Shown: positions 43,384-51,353, counted from the first letter of the stretch. The stretch is 64,000 nt of DNA from JAKACA01 sp049510975 (GCA_049510975.1 JBEKYM010000019.1:1-64000); one strand, 5' to 3'. The notes: a model not told the origin generated them from the letters alone. Translations and numbers: made by a program.

Positions 43384-44088
43384 ATGAAGGTGGAGATCTT
43401 TTCCGACGTGGTGTGCCCCTGGTGCGCCCTGGGCAAGCGCCGGTTCGAGACGGCAGCCGCTCGCTTCGAGCAGGCCGACGAGCTCGAGGTCGTCTGGCGT
43501 GCGTACGAGCTCGACCCGAACGCTCCTGCGACCCGTGACGGCGACTATGCCGAACGCCTGGCGCGAAAGTACGGAATAACCCGCGAGCAGGCTGTGCGAG
43601 CCAACGAGTCCTTGACGGCCTTGGCCGCTGCTGAGGGGCTCGACTTCCGGTTCGATCGGGCACGTCCCGGCAATACCTTCGATGCCCACCGGTTGCTTCA
43701 CTACGCCCTGGCAGCGGGCACAGGTCTGCAGGATGCCCTGAAAGAGCGGCTGTTCACTGCGTACTTCACCGAAGGGGAAGCCATCGGCGAGGCCGAGACG
43801 CTCCTGCGCCTTGCGGTCGAGGTCGGCCTCGACCCCGACGAGTGCGCCGACGTCTTGGCCGGCGACCGTTACGCGGCAGACGTTCGACTCGACGAGAGCG
43901 AGGCGCTCGACCTAGGTGTCACCGGCGTGCCCTTCTTCGTCGTCGACGGAAAGTTCGCCATCCCTGGCGCTCAAGACGCCGACACGATCCTCGGCGTGCT
44001 CCGGCGAGCGTGGCTCAAGGCCCACCCGCTCGAGATGGCGGTGAAGCCGGCGGGAGGCGCCTGTGAGGGCGACAGCTGCGTCGTGTGA
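43384..44088 (+). CDS. DsbA family oxidoreductase (FrnE-like)
   Basis: A 234-residue thioredoxin-fold protein: KVEIFSDVVCPWCALGKRRF gives the CPWC active site, with a helical insertion in the middle and the cis-Pro loop GVTGVPFFVVDGKFAIPGAQ near the end. FrnE-type proteins are cytoplasmic disulfide isomerases linked to oxidative stress or polyketide synthesis. The C-terminal tail has an extra pair of cysteines (CEGDSCVV), as in Deinococcus FrnE. No signal peptide. Confidence 0.92.
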   Translation: MKVEIFSDVVCPWCALGKRRFETAAARFEQADELEVVWRAYELDPNAPATRDGDYAERLARKYGITREQAVRANESLTALAAAEGLDFRFDRARPGNTFDAHRLLHYALAAGTGLQDALKERLFTAYFTEGEAIGEAETLLRLAVEVGLDPDECADVLAGDRYAADVRLDESEALDLGVTGVPFFVVDGKFAIPGAQDADTILGVLRRAWLKAHPLEMAVKPAGGACEGDSCVV

Positions 44089-44142
44089 CGCTCGGCCTGT
44101 GCGGACCTGGTCCGCAAGGGCTGGCACCCGTATCATGGCCCG

Positions 44143-44268
44143 ATGGCACTGACCAACCGAGCGGCGGGGCCGAAGAAGTGTCTCGGAGGGCTCGCGGGCG
44201 CGGATCGCACCTGCGGGCGGCGCTCCGAATGGACGCGGAACTGCTCGTCAGAGGCCCGCGGAACATGA
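44143..44268 (+). CDS. Possible leaderless small protein of 41 residues
   Basis: TATCAT (44131-44136) ends 6 nt before ATG 44143, the same spacing as other leaderless genes here. The frame encodes MALTNRAAGPKKCLGGLAG followed by a Cys/Arg-rich part with three more... in total three cysteines (KKC, RTC, RNC). It has no homology that I recognise and may be chance. The region otherwise holds only the promoter of the next gene. Confidence 0.3.
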   Translation: MALTNRAAGPKKCLGGLAGADRTCGRRSEWTRNCSSEARGT

Positions 44269-44308
44269 AAGTCCACGTTTGGTCCGCGTGTGCGAAATAC
44301 TGTTGCCC

Positions 44309-44989
44309 GTGATCACCGAAGCAGCGGTCAGCTACGAGTGGCGTGGAGCCGCGGAGGAGCTCGAGCTGGACTGGCTTCACGCCGAGGCGTTCGATCATCC
44401 GCCGACGCCTGCGCAGTGGCAACGTCAGCTCGAGAACCACTCCCTCGGATGGGTGTGCGCCCGGTTCGACGAGGAGCTGGTGGGCTTCGTCAACGTCATC
44501 TGGGACGGAGGGCTGCATGCCGTCCTCCTCGACACGATGGTGATGCCGGGCGAGCAGCGACAAGGAATCGGGACAGCCCTGGTCCGAGTGGCAGCTCAAG
44601 AAGCACGGCGCTCGGGTTGCGACTGGCTGCACGTCGACTTCGCCAGCAGCGCTGCCGCCTTCTACTTCGAGAGCTGCGGTTTCACACCAGTTGACGCCGG
44701 CCTGCTCGACTTGCGATCGTCGGTCTCCCTCGACCCGAGCGACGAGACGGAGAGCCGCCACAGCGATCACGCCGAGCACACCGAGGCGGCGGGTCATAGC
44801 GAGGGCGGCCCGAGCGACAACGGGAGCCACGCTGACCACGACGACTTCGGCGACGCCCCCGCGCCGGCCGACGATGCCGAGGCAGTCGACCGGGCCGCTG
44901 CAGAAGCGGCCGTGTCATTCGAAGCCGCCGCAGCTGCCGCCGCTGCTGCCGAGTCGGTGGAGTCTGTCTCCTTCGAGTCTGGGGAGTGA
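44309..44989 (+). CDS. GNAT acetyltransferase with long disordered acidic/His/Ala tail
   Basis: 226 residues. The first ~140 are a GNAT domain with LLDTMVMPGEQRQGIGTALV and YFESCGFTPVDAGL. The last ~85 are low complexity: a His/Asp/Glu-rich part (SRHSDHAEHTEAAGHSEGG, GSHADHDDFGDAPAP) and then an alanine-rich helix-like part (EAAAAAAAAAESVESVSF). Such tails are unusual on GNATs and the His/Asp part could bind metal. GTG 44309 is 5 nt after TACTGT (44298-44303). Substrate unknown. Confidence 0.82.
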   Translation: MITEAAVSYEWRGAAEELELDWLHAEAFDHPPTPAQWQRQLENHSLGWVCARFDEELVGFVNVIWDGGLHAVLLDTMVMPGEQRQGIGTALVRVAAQEARRSGCDWLHVDFASSAAAFYFESCGFTPVDAGLLDLRSSVSLDPSDETESRHSDHAEHTEAAGHSEGGPSDNGSHADHDDFGDAPAPADDAEAVDRAAAEAAVSFEAAAAAAAAAESVESVSFESGE

Positions 44990-45050
44990 GTCCGGCGCTC
45001 TGCGCCTTGCCCTCGTGCTCTTGGCCGCCATTGCGTGAACGGCCTGTTCG

Positions 45051-45536
45051 GTGGTGATCCGGCCGCTCGCCTGGATCGTCGTCGGCGTCCTGCTCGTCAT
45101 CAACATCGGAGTCAGGTTGCCTGATGTGAGCCGTGGTCTTCAGCCGCCGCTCGTGCTCGAGCGCTATGGGACCGTCGGGGCGGGGACGGCCTTCTCGCTG
45201 GCATTCCCGGCACGGCTCACGAAGACGGTCGCGGCCCATGTCGGAGATGTCTACGCCGGCAGCGGCGACAACGGCCGGCTCGCCGTGGCCGTCACGGTGA
45301 GCGGGCTCGCCGGGTCGACCGCATCTCGGCCGGCCGATCTGCATCCGGTGTGCGGACCGACGTACCCGAGCTCCACCAGCACGTCCAAGTCGTCGGTGTC
45401 CGTGGTCCCTTCCACGTCCTACTGCGTTGCAGAAATCGTGGCCGTCCGGCGCGGGACGGTCTTCTCCGTCAGCATCTTGAGCAGTGAGGGGCCAGCGCGG
45501 GCACAAGCCGTGGCGGACTCGTTTCGGGTCGGCTGA
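45051..45536 (+). CDS. Unknown membrane-anchored secreted protein
   Basis: 161 residues. An N-terminal helix (PLAWIVVGVLLVINIGV) anchors an extracytoplasmic domain rich in Val/Ser/Thr with two cysteines (HPVCGPTYP, TSYCVAEIVAV) likely to form a disulfide. The end (SSEGPARAQAVADSFRVG) resembles the last helix of lipid-binding or PsbP-like stress proteins, but I cannot assign a family. It is followed by a LexA box that drives the next gene. Confidence 0.6.
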   Translation: MVIRPLAWIVVGVLLVINIGVRLPDVSRGLQPPLVLERYGTVGAGTAFSLAFPARLTKTVAAHVGDVYAGSGDNGRLAVAVTVSGLAGSTASRPADLHPVCGPTYPSSTSTSKSSVSVVPSTSYCVAEIVAVRRGTVFSVSILSSEGPARAQAVADSFRVG

Positions 45537-45542
45537 GCGAAT

Positions 45543-45563
45543 CGAACATACGTTCGCTATCGT
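45543..45563 (+). promoter_or_regulatory. LexA (SOS) box and -10 of a small gene
   Basis: CGAACATACGTTCG (45543-45556) is a perfect match to CGAAC-RNRY-GTTCG. TATCGT (45558-45563) follows after one base and ends 7 nt before ATG 45571. LexA would sit directly upstream of the -10. Only two such boxes were noticed in the window, this one and that of dnaE2, and both precede leaderless starts. Confidence 0.8.
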
Positions 45564-45570
45564 GGCGGCC

Positions 45571-45744
45571 ATGGCCGACCTCACGTCATGGGAAGTCGAG
45601 CAGCTCCGCCGCTCGGTCGCGATGCTGCCACCGGAGTCACCTGCGGGCCTGCCCCGCGAGAGGGCTCTCGGTGTGCTCGAGCAGCTTCGGCGGCTCCTCG
45701 AGGAGCAAGAGCATCGGGGCTCCTCCGAGCCGCCTGGCAGGTGA
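45571..45744 (+). CDS. SOS-regulated small protein of 57 residues, unknown function
   Basis: The sequence starts MADLTSWEVEQLRRSVAMLP, continues with RERALGVLEQLRRLLEEQE, and ends in a short Ser/Pro tail. It is probably two amphipathic helices joined by a Pro-rich turn; no membrane segment or cysteine. The perfect LexA box and -10 just ahead make it a predicted SOS gene. Small SOS proteins elsewhere are cell-division inhibitors (SulA, YneA, SidA) or mutasome helpers, but those usually have a membrane helix or LysM, which this lacks. Confidence 0.75.
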   Translation: MADLTSWEVEQLRRSVAMLPPESPAGLPRERALGVLEQLRRLLEEQEHRGSSEPPGR

Positions 45745-45815
45745 CGGCGCGTCCGAGTCCGTGACGAGGCTGCTGCCGGCGGCGACACTGGCGCGCGACA
45801 GCAGACCTCGTGAGA

Positions 45816-47141
45816 TCAGCAGCTGTCGGACTGCGTCGTCGAGATGGGCTGCATCTGATCGCCGATGAAGGCCGTGTAGGCATAGATCTCGGCGTCGATG
45901 AGCTCAACGACGCCCCACTCGCCGCTGCCGGACGAGTACCAGCCCACTTCGGTGCCTCCGGCGAGCGGGCCGAAGCCCGTGGGGTAGACGAGCGGGCCGC
46001 CGGAGTCGCCTTCGGTGCCGACCGCGGAGATGAGGTCGAGATCCTGGAGGCTCTCGCCACCGACGACCTCGGAGACGTCGTAGAACGAGACCGTGCCCGT
46101 CTGCTCGGTGCTCACGGAACCTTCCGTCTCGATCGAGGCTCCCTGCGGCGGGTCGATGTAGCCCGTGATGTAGATGCGGACATCGTTCGAGGTCTTGGTG
46201 CTCTTGTCGCCCCACGAGATGCACGAGGCGTCCGTCTGGATGAGCTGGGAGTCGATCACCGACGTCGAGACCGACCCTGCAACGGTCGTCCCGACGAGCG
46301 TGCTGCTGCTGTAGACAGGGTTGGAGCCCTTCGTGTTGTACCAGGTGGCTGCGCCGCAGTGACCAGCGGTCAGCAGGTACGTGTCTCCGGTGGCGGTGTC
46401 CTCCATTCCGAAACCCGACGTGCACGTCGTCTCGCCGTAACTCGGCGTGACGATCTGGTCGCCTGCGTTCCAGGCGGGAGTGTCGCCGTAGCGGCTCGCC
46501 GTCAAGCCAGAACCGGTGTCGACCATGACCTCGACGCTCGAGCCGTACGCCGCCTTGACAGCGGCGGCGCCGGCAGACGTGCGTGACATCACGACATCTC
46601 GTCCGTGCTCGATATCGAGGCCGGCTCCATCGACGCCGGCGGAGCGCAGGGCCGCGTTGTCGAGAACCGCGGCCTTCAGCTCGTACAGGTGGAGCAGGGA
46701 AGCCCCAGTGTCGACGAACGTGACCGGAAGCGCTTCCGAGCTCGCCGCCGAGACAACCTGTCGACTCCGGCCGGCTTCGACGAAGCCTGCCGCTGCCGCC
46801 TGCCGTAATGACGCCGAGACGGTCCCGTCAGTCGCCACGACGAATTCGCCACTGGCGTCGACATAGATCCCGCCGAAGCTCTGCGGGTATTCCGACATCA
46901 GGCGGTGCTGGAGCTCACTGATCGGATCTCCCGAACTGGCCGGCGTGATCACCGCGGCGATTTGCTGAGCTGTCGGCCGGATGAGACGCGTCGTCATGCT
47001 GCTGTGGCTGCCCGTGTCGGCTAAGTTGCTGGCTGTTGCCGCCGCAGTCCACGCGAACATCGTGGCGACGGCGATGAGGAGTGCGAGGGCGGTTCGCCGG
47101 TACGGCGACAGGCCTCGGACGTCCGGTGAGGTGGTGGACAT
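45816..47141 (-). CDS. Secreted S1 family serine protease with prodomain
   Basis: 441 residues. ATG 47141 has AAGGGGAAG upstream and gives a signal peptide (ALALLIAVATMFAWTAAATA). A pro-region of about 180 residues, as in streptogrisin and alpha-lytic protease, precedes the chymotrypsin-like domain: His in TYLLTAGHCGAATWY (about 260), Asp in TSVIDSQLIQTDA (about 296) and Ser in GTEGDSGGPLVYP (about 379). Cysteines near the His and the C-terminus may pair. It is transcribed away from the sigma factor-serpin pair and is the obvious candidate serpin target. Confidence 0.92.
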   Translation of the reverse strand: MSTTSPDVRGLSPYRRTALALLIAVATMFAWTAAATASNLADTGSHSSMTTRLIRPTAQQIAAVITPASSGDPISELQHRLMSEYPQSFGGIYVDASGEFVVATDGTVSASLRQAAAAGFVEAGRSRQVVSAASSEALPVTFVDTGASLLHLYELKAAVLDNAALRSAGVDGAGLDIEHGRDVVMSRTSAGAAAVKAAYGSSVEVMVDTGSGLTASRYGDTPAWNAGDQIVTPSYGETTCTSGFGMEDTATGDTYLLTAGHCGAATWYNTKGSNPVYSSSTLVGTTVAGSVSTSVIDSQLIQTDASCISWGDKSTKTSNDVRIYITGYIDPPQGASIETEGSVSTEQTGTVSFYDVSEVVGGESLQDLDLISAVGTEGDSGGPLVYPTGFGPLAGGTEVGWYSSGSGEWGVVELIDAEIYAYTAFIGDQMQPISTTQSDSC

Positions 47142-47305
47142 GACTTCCCCTTTGGTCGTGTTGCGCTTGGTTTGTGGCCGACCGTAGCGACGGGTCGCGG
47201 ACCGTTGAGACGCAGGGGAGCCCGGCGAAGAATTCCTGGTTTTTTTCGTATTTCGTGCAGTCAGAGGCACTCCTCATGTGTGTTACTAAGTGGTGAGGTG
47301 TGACC
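47142..47305. promoter_or_regulatory. Divergent promoter region of protease and sigma factor-serpin genes
   Basis: A 164-bp region with an AT-rich part around 47235-47295 (a run of seven T, GTATTTCGTG, CACTCCTCATGTGTG). ECF sigma promoters often carry AAC at -35 and CGT-type -10 boxes, but I cannot pick a pair with confidence. GGTGAGG at 47292-47298 is the ribosome site of the sigma factor gene. Confidence 0.4.
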
Positions 47306-47836
47306 GTGAACGCGACCAGCGAGAGCTTCGACGGCCTCTATCTGGCCTGTCGCGACCGCCTGGTCCGGCAGATCTACGTCTTCACGGGCGACGAGACCGA
47401 GGCTCGAGATCTGGTCCAGCAGGCCTTCGAGCAAGCCTGGATGCGATGGAGACGGGTCGCCATGTTGAACGACCCCGAAGCCTGGGTACGACTCGTGGCG
47501 TTCAACCTCGCGAAGAACCACCGCCGCTATCTGCGCCACGTGGCGCCGAGTGGCGATGCACCCGAGGGCAGCACGGACACGATCGAGGAAGAGCAGTCGG
47601 TGATGGACTTCCACCTGGCGCTCGATCAGTTGGCGCCGGACCCCAAGCGAGCGCTCATCCTCTACCACCTGGTTGGTTTGTCCGTGGCGGAAGTGGCGGC
47701 GGAGATGTCGGTACCGGTCGGGACGGTGACGTCCTGGCTGCACCGCGGCCGGACGCAGCTGGCGAACGAGCTCGAGCAGATGAAACGGGCCGGGGGCGAC
47801 GCCGATGAGCGATCAGCGGGAGGATTCAGGGACTGA
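47306..47836 (+). CDS. ECF (sigma-70 family) RNA polymerase sigma factor
   Basis: 176 residues. Region 2 covers FDGLYLACRDRLVRQIYVF, DETEARDLVQQAFEQAW and ARLV-type helix RLVAFNLAKNHRRYLRH; region 4 covers LALDQLAPDPKRALILYHL and LSVAEVAAEMSVPVGTVTSW with a basic end. This is the SigE-like actinobacterial type. GTG 47306 is preferred (GGTGAGG 7 nt upstream); GTG 47300 is also in frame. The 3' end overlaps the serpin-protein gene by 32 nt, the arrangement normally seen for a sigma factor and its anti-sigma factor. Confidence 0.92.
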   Translation: MNATSESFDGLYLACRDRLVRQIYVFTGDETEARDLVQQAFEQAWMRWRRVAMLNDPEAWVRLVAFNLAKNHRRYLRHVAPSGDAPEGSTDTIEEEQSVMDFHLALDQLAPDPKRALILYHLVGLSVAEVAAEMSVPVGTVTSWLHRGRTQLANELEQMKRAGGDADERSAGGFRD

Positions 47837-49307
47837 GGGCGTCGCTCAGGACGGCGCCGCCCTTCGCCGCGACGCCGAAGCCCTTCGCCGCGACGCCGAA
47901 GCCGTTCGCCGCTATGCGGCCAGCTTGCCCGATCTCGAGTGGCAGGCGCCGGCGGAGATCCGCCGACGCGGAACCCGTCGCCGTCGGCTCCGGCGCGTGG
48001 CTGCCGGCTCGGTCGTGTCGGTCAGCGTCACCGTGTGCATCACCCTCTCGCTGACGCTGTCTGGCAGCTCCCCGAAGGCTCCACCGAATGGGCAGGCGAT
48101 CGGCACGACGACCTTCCCGTCCCACGGCGTGACCGCGGTCGCCAGCAAGGCCACTTATGTCCCGTCGTCGGGCGCCCCGGCGCCGGCGGCGGCTCTGGCG
48201 GAGCAGAAGTTCGCCCTCGATTTGACCAAGCACCTGCTCGCGACGGCTGGAGACTCCAACGTCGTCGTGTCGCCGGCCAGCCTGGACGAGGCGCTCAACA
48301 CGCTCGAGCTCGGCGCAACCGGAGCCACGAAGGCGGGCATCGCCGCCACCCTCGGCGAAGGACTGCCGCCGGGCGGCGGCGCCAATATCGGCTGGAAGAG
48401 CCTCGAGCAACAGCTCCAGGCCACGACGTCCGGGCCCCTTCAGCTGTCGAGCCACGTCTTCGTCGCAAAGGGTTCCCATATCTCGGCGTCCTACCTCGCC
48501 AACCTCAAGCGCGACTTTGGCGCAGGCGTCGAGGAAGTCGACTTCCGGGCGGGCAGGGCCGCCCCGGACATCAACGCCTGGCTGCACGCTCAACCCTCGC
48601 CTCAGGTGGCCTTCACGCCGGCAGACACGTCGCCGTCGACGAAACTGCTGGTGACGGCGGAGTCGAGCTTCTCGGCGAAATGGGGGCCTGGCGTCCTGTT
48701 CTCGGTGCCCTCACTCAGCCCGGCGGAGGAGACCTTTCACGTCACGCCCGCCTCCGCCGTCGCGGCCGTCATGATGCAGCTGGACACGAGCTCGGTGCCG
48801 TTCGTCTCGACGTCCGAGCAGCAAGCCGTCGTACTTCCCTATTCGGGCGGGCGGTACGAGGCAGTCGTCCTCCAGGCCGGAGCCGGTTCCGCCGCCTCCC
48901 TCCTGTCCGCCCTCACGCCGGCCGGGCTGTCTGCGATCCTCGCCTCGGCTCACACTGGCGCACTGGAGGTCTTCTTGCCGGCCTTCTCGGTGAGCGCTTC
49001 AGCGGACCTGCGTCCCGCGCTCGAGGCACTCGGAATGGGAACAGCTTTCTCTTCGGGTGCGAACTTCACGGACCTCACGGGGGTCCCGGGCGCACGCCTG
49101 CAAGACGTCCTGCAGGCCGGGTCGCTCAACGTAGGCAAGGCGGGCACGAACGTCACTCAATTGAGCTCGAGCGGGCTGACCACGTCACACGGCCAGCCCA
49201 CGACGATCTCCTTCGACCACCCGTTCCTGTTCCTCGTCCGGGACATCGCCACCGGGGCGATCGTCTCCGACGCCGTCATCAACAACCCGAATCAGGCGGG
49301 ATCATGA
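47805..49307 (+). CDS. Single-pass membrane protein: cytoplasmic N-terminus plus extracellular serpin, putative anti-sigma factor
   Basis: 500 residues. The cytoplasmic ~64 residues have heptad-like repeats (ALRRDAEALRRDAEAVRR, residues 19-36) and an Arg-rich stop; one helix follows (about 65-87). Outside is a linker and a serpin domain from about 125: NVVVSPASLDEALNTLELGA near the start, and ISFDHPFLFLVRD, the serpin signature, at the end. The reactive loop region (GKAGTNVTQLSSSG, then LTTSHG) has nearly the usual distance to DHPF, but the hinge is less small-residue-rich than in strong inhibitors. Position and topology match an anti-sigma factor. Release of sigma upon protease attack on the serpin is inference. 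Confidence 0.88.
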   Translation: MSDQREDSGTEGVAQDGAALRRDAEALRRDAEAVRRYAASLPDLEWQAPAEIRRRGTRRRRLRRVAAGSVVSVSVTVCITLSLTLSGSSPKAPPNGQAIGTTTFPSHGVTAVASKATYVPSSGAPAPAAALAEQKFALDLTKHLLATAGDSNVVVSPASLDEALNTLELGATGATKAGIAATLGEGLPPGGGANIGWKSLEQQLQATTSGPLQLSSHVFVAKGSHISASYLANLKRDFGAGVEEVDFRAGRAAPDINAWLHAQPSPQVAFTPADTSPSTKLLVTAESSFSAKWGPGVLFSVPSLSPAEETFHVTPASAVAAVMMQLDTSSVPFVSTSEQQAVVLPYSGGRYEAVVLQAGAGSAASLLSALTPAGLSAILASAHTGALEVFLPAFSVSASADLRPALEALGMGTAFSSGANFTDLTGVPGARLQDVLQAGSLNVGKAGTNVTQLSSSGLTTSHGQPTTISFDHPFLFLVRDIATGAIVSDAVINNPNQAGS

Positions 49308-49634
49308 CCGGCGGCCCGACCAGGCTTGGCGGGGCGACGCCAACAACCGACCGGCTGGCACCCCGCCGGCGTCGGACAACTCGCGTCTTCGGACCGAGCT
49401 GTGGATCCAAAGTGACGCGAGTGGGGGCATTCGCGTCGCTTTGGGTACACGGCGCTCCTTCCGCGGACATCACCACCCCGCACCACCGTCCCCCGGTCCC
49501 GCCAGTTGGTGCACCAGCCCGCTGTACGGCCGGGTCTCCGCGTTTCGCCCTCCCTTAACCCTCGCAAGGTGAGCTGGCATTGCCCACGGAGGCCCGGCCG
49601 TCAGCATGACGGCGCCGGCACAACACTGAGTGAG
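49308..49634. other. Gene-free region with a strong hairpin
   Basis: No open frame with a plausible start and codon use was found. A hairpin with 17-nt arms (CCAAAGTGACGCGAGTG at 49407-49423, CATTCGCGTCGCTTTGG at 49428-49444, two wobble-type mismatches, GGGG loop) is the main structure. It probably ends serpin-operon transcription before the convergent tRNA. Confidence 0.55.
49407..49444 (+). terminator. 17-bp hairpin downstream of the serpin gene
   Basis: Arms as 49407-49423 and 49428-49444 with loop GGGG; both mismatches become G-U pairs in RNA on one strand. It starts 100 nt after the serpin stop. There is no U tract, so termination is inferred from position and stability. Confidence 0.5.
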
Positions 49635-49706
49635 CTCCGGGGGAGAGACTCGAACTCTCAACCACACGGTTAACAGCCGCGTGCTCTGCCATTGAGCTAC
49701 CCCGGA
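49635..49706 (-). tRNA. tRNA-Asn (anticodon GTT)
   Basis: Read on the minus strand: acceptor TCCGGGG / CCCCGGA, D-stem GCTC/GAGC, anticodon loop CTGTTAA, T-arm GAGAG TTCGAGT CTCTC, discriminator G. The CCA end is not encoded. It lies 59 nt after the stop of the DUF2510 gene, on the same strand. Confidence 0.95.
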
Positions 49707-49765
49707 ATGCTTCGCCGGCTGGGCGGCGCTGAAGGCCGGGTCATCCTATCCCGGGTACACCGCCG

Positions 49766-50902
49766 TCAGGATTCGTCGACCCATGCCGTGCCGTCCCAGC
49801 GCAGGTGGGCGGTCCACTCTGCTCCGTCCCAGTACTGCTGGCGGTTCGGGTCGCCCTCGACGGGGTGCCAGCCGACCTCGATGGGCTGGCCGGCTGCCGG
49901 GCCTGCAGGTGCCGGCGCAGCGGCGTCAGGCGGAGGAGCCAACGGCCCGGCCGACACCGTGGCGTCGTCGGACAACATCGGAGACGCCATCGGACCGGCA
50001 GCGGCTCCGTACGAGGCGCCGCCCGCGAACGGGCTCTGGGCCGGCTGGCCGGCAGGGGCCGGCTGTTGCTGGTAGCCGCCGTATGGCGGAGCGGCACCGC
50101 CGCCATAGGGGTCCTGGCCTGCGCCCCCTGGTCCCCATTGCGGGGCGGGTGCTCCTCCCTGAGCGACCCAGTCGCCCGCAACTGCCGGTTGGGCCCTGCT
50201 GGCGGTCCTGCGGCGGTTGAGGAGGATGACGCCGATGATGATGGCAGCCACCACGACGACGCCGCCGACGCCGAGGATGGAGCTGGAGGAGCTGCTGCTC
50301 GACGCACCGATGCCGCCAGAGGGGATCTGAGCCGCTTCTCGCTGCGAGATCGAGTCGGTCTGGCTCGACTCGAGTCCGCCAGAGTCCACGAGGGCAAGCA
50401 CGTTGGCCTGCTTCCATGCGACTCCTGTGACCGTGGTGCCGTTGGAGGACTGGCAGCTCTCCGAGTCCGAGCCCGGGATGCCCGAGACCGGGAAGATCGT
50501 GCCCGGCGTTCCGCCCGAGCCGCTACAGACGCCGTTCACTTCCGCCGACAGGCTGTAGCTGGAGGGCACGCTCGAACCGGGGAAGCCGACCAGGATGATG
50601 AAGAGGAAGTCGTTGCCGGTGGCGGGTCCCCAGCCTTCGACCGCCACCTGCACGTGCACGTGCGTCTTGGAGTCGAGCGTCGACGAGATCTGGTTCTGGG
50701 TACTTTGCAGCACCGACGTGGGCCCGATGTCCCAACCCGGGACGGGGTTGGTGATGATGTGCTGGTCCAGGGCCGCGTTGCCGACTGCCCAAGCGGTGCC
50801 CGTCCCGATCATGGACACCGACACGATGACGAGCGCGGCCAACAGGCCTCGGCCGGCGAGCGCCGCTCTGCGCTGAAGATGGGCTGTACGGATCGCGGTC
50901 AC
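49766..50902 (-). CDS. Secreted/membrane protein with C-terminal DUF2510 domain
   Basis: 378 residues. The N-terminus has a signal or anchor helix (GLLAALVIVSVSMIGTGTAW), then an extracytoplasmic domain of about 170 residues with the cysteines GVCSGSGG and SESCQSS. A second helix (ILGVGGVVVVAAIIIGVILL) leads to a Pro/Gly/Gln/Tyr-rich cytoplasmic linker and a DUF2510 domain (PVEGDPNRQQYWDGAEWTAH). DUF2510 is typical of actinobacterial membrane proteins; function unknown. TAGGTT ends 7 nt before GTG 50902 (leaderless). Longer frames to 51622 are antisense to the next gene. Confidence 0.85.
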   Translation of the reverse strand: MTAIRTAHLQRRAALAGRGLLAALVIVSVSMIGTGTAWAVGNAALDQHIITNPVPGWDIGPTSVLQSTQNQISSTLDSKTHVHVQVAVEGWGPATGNDFLFIILVGFPGSSVPSSYSLSAEVNGVCSGSGGTPGTIFPVSGIPGSDSESCQSSNGTTVTGVAWKQANVLALVDSGGLESSQTDSISQREAAQIPSGGIGASSSSSSSSILGVGGVVVVAAIIIGVILLNRRRTASRAQPAVAGDWVAQGGAPAPQWGPGGAGQDPYGGGAAPPYGGYQQQPAPAGQPAQSPFAGGASYGAAAGPMASPMLSDDATVSAGPLAPPPDAAAPAPAGPAAGQPIEVGWHPVEGDPNRQQYWDGAEWTAHLRWDGTAWVDES

Positions 50903-51016
50903 GCCCCGCAACCTAGTCGGATCCGCCCCATGGATACCTACCCGCGCTCGGCGTTGCCCCGGGGCAGGAACGGGATCGGAGTGGCGAGGATCGCTCCGGG
51001 GGGCTAAAAGGTGTGG

Positions 51017-51331
51017 ATGCGGTTCAAGACGGGTTTCTTTCTCGGGTGCGCGGCGGGAGCGTGGGCGGCCTCCAAGGCGTCCGAGCTGAAGCGGGCCGAT
51101 CAGCCCCGATCGGACGGGCCGCGGGTGGTGAGCTCGCGCGTCGCGTCCGTCAACGCCGAGGCAACGGCCGAGCGCGTGCGTGCCATCGGGGACCTTGCTC
51201 GTGAACGCTTCAGCGGCTTCCTCGGGACTCCTCTCGGCGGCATCGCCAGAGCGAGGATGACCGAGCTCGTCACGTCCTCGATCGGACGCGCCGGCGCCAA
51301 CGGCGTGAGCGGGGCATCTCGTCGCGGCTGA
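51017..51331 (+). CDS. Small unknown protein with N-terminal hydrophobic helix
   Basis: 104 residues from ATG 51017 (AAAAGGTG 4-6 nt upstream; GTG 51011 also in frame). The start MRFKTGFFLGCAAGAWAAS resembles YtxH-like or other short anchored proteins that begin MRFKxGF. A charged helical middle and a short Gly/Ser tail follow. Function unknown. It lies between the DUF2510 promoter and a convergent GNAT gene. Confidence 0.65.
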   Translation: MRFKTGFFLGCAAGAWAASKASELKRADQPRSDGPRVVSSRVASVNAEATAERVRAIGDLARERFSGFLGTPLGGIARARMTELVTSSIGRAGANGVSGASRRG

Positions 51332-51353
51332 AACCCTCCTGACCGCAGGCCGC

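Noticed and set aside
49308..49560. Continuation of a plus-strand frame past the serpin gene
   Set aside because: It is out of frame with the serpin, has no own start, and its composition is typical of a shadow frame.
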